Assembly (NCBI GenBank): GCA_031385545.1
Contig: JANNBN010000166.1
Span: forward strand, 86,092-150,091
From: JANNBN01 sp031385545
Lineage (GTDB): Bacteria; Actinomycetota; Acidimicrobiia; Acidimicrobiales; JANYDT01
Reading direction: 5' to 3'
DNA length: 64,000 nucleotides
Shown here: positions 61,890-64,000 of the stretch, piece after piece
Layout: each line of letters opens with the position of its first letter
Position numbering within the stretch: the stretch's first letter is position 1
The notes under the pieces: model-generated
The model's input: the letters and a program-made list of their open reading frames with translations, nothing else
Database searches by the model: none
Told to the model about the DNA's origin: nothing
Program-made: the position numbers and the translations under genes

Positions 61890-64000
61890 CCGTCCGCCGG
61901 TGACACAGCGGACCCGGGTGGCCAAGGAACCGCTGCGCACCCGAGGCGACAAGCCCGGTGGAGCAGGGCAACCTGCCGCAAGGCGGGCCGCGTCGGCCGC
62001 GACCGCTCACAAAGCCACACACCAGGGCGCGCCCAAACCAACTGCAAAGCCCACAGCGAAACCGGCTGCAAAGAACACAGCTCAGCCCGCAGGCAAGGAC
62101 GCCGCCAAGCGGGAATCGAAGTCGACCACGACGGCTGATACATCCCAGACATCGGGCACGCCACCGACGCGTCGACATCGCAAGCGCCGGGTCCGTCGGT
62201 TCCTTCGTCGCCAGGCCAAGGGGGTCGCGTTCGTCATCCTGTTCCCACCCGTTGCAGCTGCAGCAGCGCTGTTCTGGTACGCCCGTGGAATCCCCTTGCC
62301 CGCTGACTCCCTCAGTACACAGACGACCTTCGTGTACGCCGCCTCGGGCCAGGAGATGGCATCGTTCCGGTCAGACACGGACCGCACGAACGTGGCACTT
62401 GCGGACATCCCGGTCGTCATGCGCAACGCGGTGCTGGCAAGCGAGGACAAGTCGTTCTATTCGCACAACGGGGTCGATCCGACGGGCATCCTGCGAGCGG
62501 TTTACCGCGATGTGCGAAACGAAGGGGTGCAACAGGGCGGGTCCACCTTGACGCAGCAATACGTAAAGATCTCTTATACGGGCCGCGAGCGTTCGTACAA
62601 ACGCAAACTGCGCGAGGTCATCCTCTCGGTGAAACTGGAACGCAAGCTCACGAAGGACGAGATCTTCGAGCGGTACCTCAACAGCGTCTATTTCGGACGC
62701 GGAGCGACCGGCGTACAGGCTGCTGCCAAGGCCTATTTCGAGAAGGACGCGCGCGCCCTGTCGCTGCCTGAAGCGGCCTATCTCGCGGGCGTCCTGCGCG
62801 CTCCGGAGAACACCGACGCGCGGCGCAACCCGGAACGGGCGAAGTTTCGTCGTGACAGCGTTCTGACCAATATGGCAAAGCTCGGCTTCATCTCCGAGAC
62901 CGAGCGCGCTGCCGCTGCCGAAGTACCTCTCACCGGGGTGGGTGGAATCGTGCGAGCAAAGCCAAGTTCCACCATCAACTTTCGTGAAGCAGGAACCCAG
63001 TACGCGGTCGACATGGTTCGTCGTGAGCTGATCACCCGGTTCGGTGCGGCAAAGGTGTTCGGGGGGGGCTTGCGAGTCACCACCACGGTGGATCTGAAGA
63101 CCCAACAGCGGGCGCGTGCTGTGGTGTTCGACCAGGTACTGAACCAAGCCGGCGATCCCGATGCGGCCATGGTCGTGCTCGACCACGAGGGTCGTATCAA
63201 GGCGCTTGTAGGCGGGCGGAACTACGACGAACTCCAGGTGAATCTCGCGGCCGGGCGAGGCTACGGCGGCCCGGGCCGACAGGCGGGGTCGACGTTCAAG
63301 CCGTTCGTCCTTGCTGCTGCCGTGCGTGAAGGCATCGCGGTCGAAAGCACGTTCAGCGCTCCGGCTTCCATCGTCATCCCAGGTGCAGACGTCGACGGCA
63401 CTGATTGGGAGGTCTCCAATTTCGACGACGTCGGCTATTCCTCGGACATCGACCTGCGGACGGCTACCGCTCAGTCGGTCAACACCGTGTACGCCCAACT
63501 CGTCACCGACGAGAGGGTCGGCGCACAACGTGTCGCTGATATGGCCAAAGATCTGGGCATTACGTCGCCCCTCGACGCGTACCCGGCCCTCGCCCTCGGC
63601 ACCGAGGAAGTCTCGCCCCTGGAGATGGCGGACGCGTACCTCACCTTCGCGCGTGAAGGGGTTCGTGTCCGCCCGAGACTGATCGGAAAAGTGACCGATG
63701 CCAGCGGCGAGGTGCTGTGGGAGCCGGAGGGCGACCCCACCAGGGTCCTCTCGACGAACGAAGCCGCCATCGTCAACCGGACGTTGCGCAGCGTTGTGGA
63801 AGAGGGGTCCGGAGTGAAAGCGCAGTTGCGTGACGGCCGCCAGGTCGCCGGCAAGACGGGCACCACCCAGAACGCCCGAGATGCGTGGTTCGTGGGCTAC
63901 ACGCCACAGCTCGTCACTGCCGTTTGGGTCGGGTACCCGAAGGGACTGCGTCCGATGCTGAGTGAGTACCACGGCAGGCCCGTCGCCGGTGGAACGTTCC
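61879..64000 (+). CDS. ponA: Class A penicillin-binding protein, partial
   Basis: The frame is open from the ATG at 61879 to the right edge (707 codons), so the C-terminal end is missing. A cytoplasmic Lys/Ala/Pro/Thr-rich tail (about 1-110) leads to one membrane helix (about 115-135). The GT51 glycosyltransferase has the catalytic Glu in ASEDKSFYSHNGVD, GGSTLTQQYVK and RKLTKDEIFERYLNSVYFG. The transpeptidase has GSTFKPFV (Ser-x-x-Lys), SVN and GKTGTT. It builds and cross-links peptidoglycan. Confidence 0.95.
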   Translation, partial: MPADRPPVTQRTRVAKEPLRTRGDKPGGAGQPAARRAASAATAHKATHQGAPKPTAKPTAKPAAKNTAQPAGKDAAKRESKSTTTADTSQTSGTPPTRRHRKRRVRRFLRRQAKGVAFVILFPPVAAAAALFWYARGIPLPADSLSTQTTFVYAASGQEMASFRSDTDRTNVALADIPVVMRNAVLASEDKSFYSHNGVDPTGILRAVYRDVRNEGVQQGGSTLTQQYVKISYTGRERSYKRKLREVILSVKLERKLTKDEIFERYLNSVYFGRGATGVQAAAKAYFEKDARALSLPEAAYLAGVLRAPENTDARRNPERAKFRRDSVLTNMAKLGFISETERAAAAEVPLTGVGGIVRAKPSSTINFREAGTQYAVDMVRRELITRFGAAKVFGGGLRVTTTVDLKTQQRARAVVFDQVLNQAGDPDAAMVVLDHEGRIKALVGGRNYDELQVNLAAGRGYGGPGRQAGSTFKPFVLAAAVREGIAVESTFSAPASIVIPGADVDGTDWEVSNFDDVGYSSDIDLRTATAQSVNTVYAQLVTDERVGAQRVADMAKDLGITSPLDAYPALALGTEEVSPLEMADAYLTFAREGVRVRPRLIGKVTDASGEVLWEPEGDPTRVLSTNEAAIVNRTLRSVVEEGSGVKAQLRDGRQVAGKTGTTQNARDAWFVGYTPQLVTAVWVGYPKGLRPMLSEYHGRPVAGGTF

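Noticed and set aside
62371..63972. A 533-codon minus-strand frame at the right edge
   Set aside because: It is the antisense of the class A penicillin-binding protein, whose plus-strand frame has all the catalytic motifs.

Overview
This window is the replication-origin region of a high-GC Gram-positive bacterium (Actinomycetota). The gene order dnaA-dnaN-recF-dciA-gyrB-gyrA-DUF3566-tRNA-Ile-tRNA-Ala on one side, and rpmH-rnpA-yidD-yidC-jag-rsmG-parA-parB facing trxA-trxB and a sigma/anti-sigma/kinase/murJ/DUF6049 block on the other, is the known actinobacterial origin layout as in Mycobacterium. The mixture of that order with unusual neighbours (an unfused murJ and kinase, no cwlM, a TadG-like gene beside gyrA) suggests a deep-branching actinobacterium such as Acidimicrobiia; the class is an inference.

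Left part (1-10.6 kb): minus-strand metabolic genes, with a carotenoid-type FAD desaturase running off the left edge, a UbiE/MenG-type methyltransferase, a ketopantoate-reductase-family gene and a GT39-type membrane glycosyltransferase. metG follows on the plus strand, then an aminotransferase, a class II aldolase/adducin protein and an S41 peptidase on the minus strand.

10.7-25.5 kb is mostly nucleoside uptake and breakdown. A BMP-type binding protein, a double-domain ATPase, two permeases and cytidine deaminase form an overlapping operon. Adenosine deaminase, a phosphohexomutase/phosphopentomutase-family enzyme and deoxyribose-phosphate aldolase lie further on, mixed with a MetE-C-like enzyme, an acyl-CoA synthetase, a DUF2786 protein, RidA and a DinB-fold protein.

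25.5-40.1 kb holds a secreted Thr-rich protein, a DinB/DUF664 protein, two tRNAs, an NAD(P)-binding protein and then the DUF3566-gyrA-gyrB-dciA-recF-dnaN-dnaA block. The likely oriC is the dnaA-dnaN gap (38345-38582), with an AT-rich tract and degenerate DnaA boxes. A perfect DnaA box covers the dnaA start codon, and a further cluster of boxes sits on the recF/dciA junction.

40.5-47.1 kb holds the plus-strand rpmH-to-parB genes. A 1.16 kb gene-free stretch between rsmG and parA carries three perfect parS centromere sites.

47.2-58.6 kb (minus strand) holds thioredoxin and its reductase, a small membrane protein, an HX3CX2C anti-sigma-like protein, an ECF sigma factor, a membrane Ser/Thr kinase with an outside domain, DegV, MurJ, a DUF6049 protein and a GNAT protein. 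From 58.7 kb to the end (plus strand) come a CCA/poly(A)-polymerase-family nucleotidyltransferase, two flavodoxin-fold reductases, a DUF5318 protein and a class A penicillin-binding protein that runs off the right edge. No CRISPR array, insertion sequence or prophage was seen.
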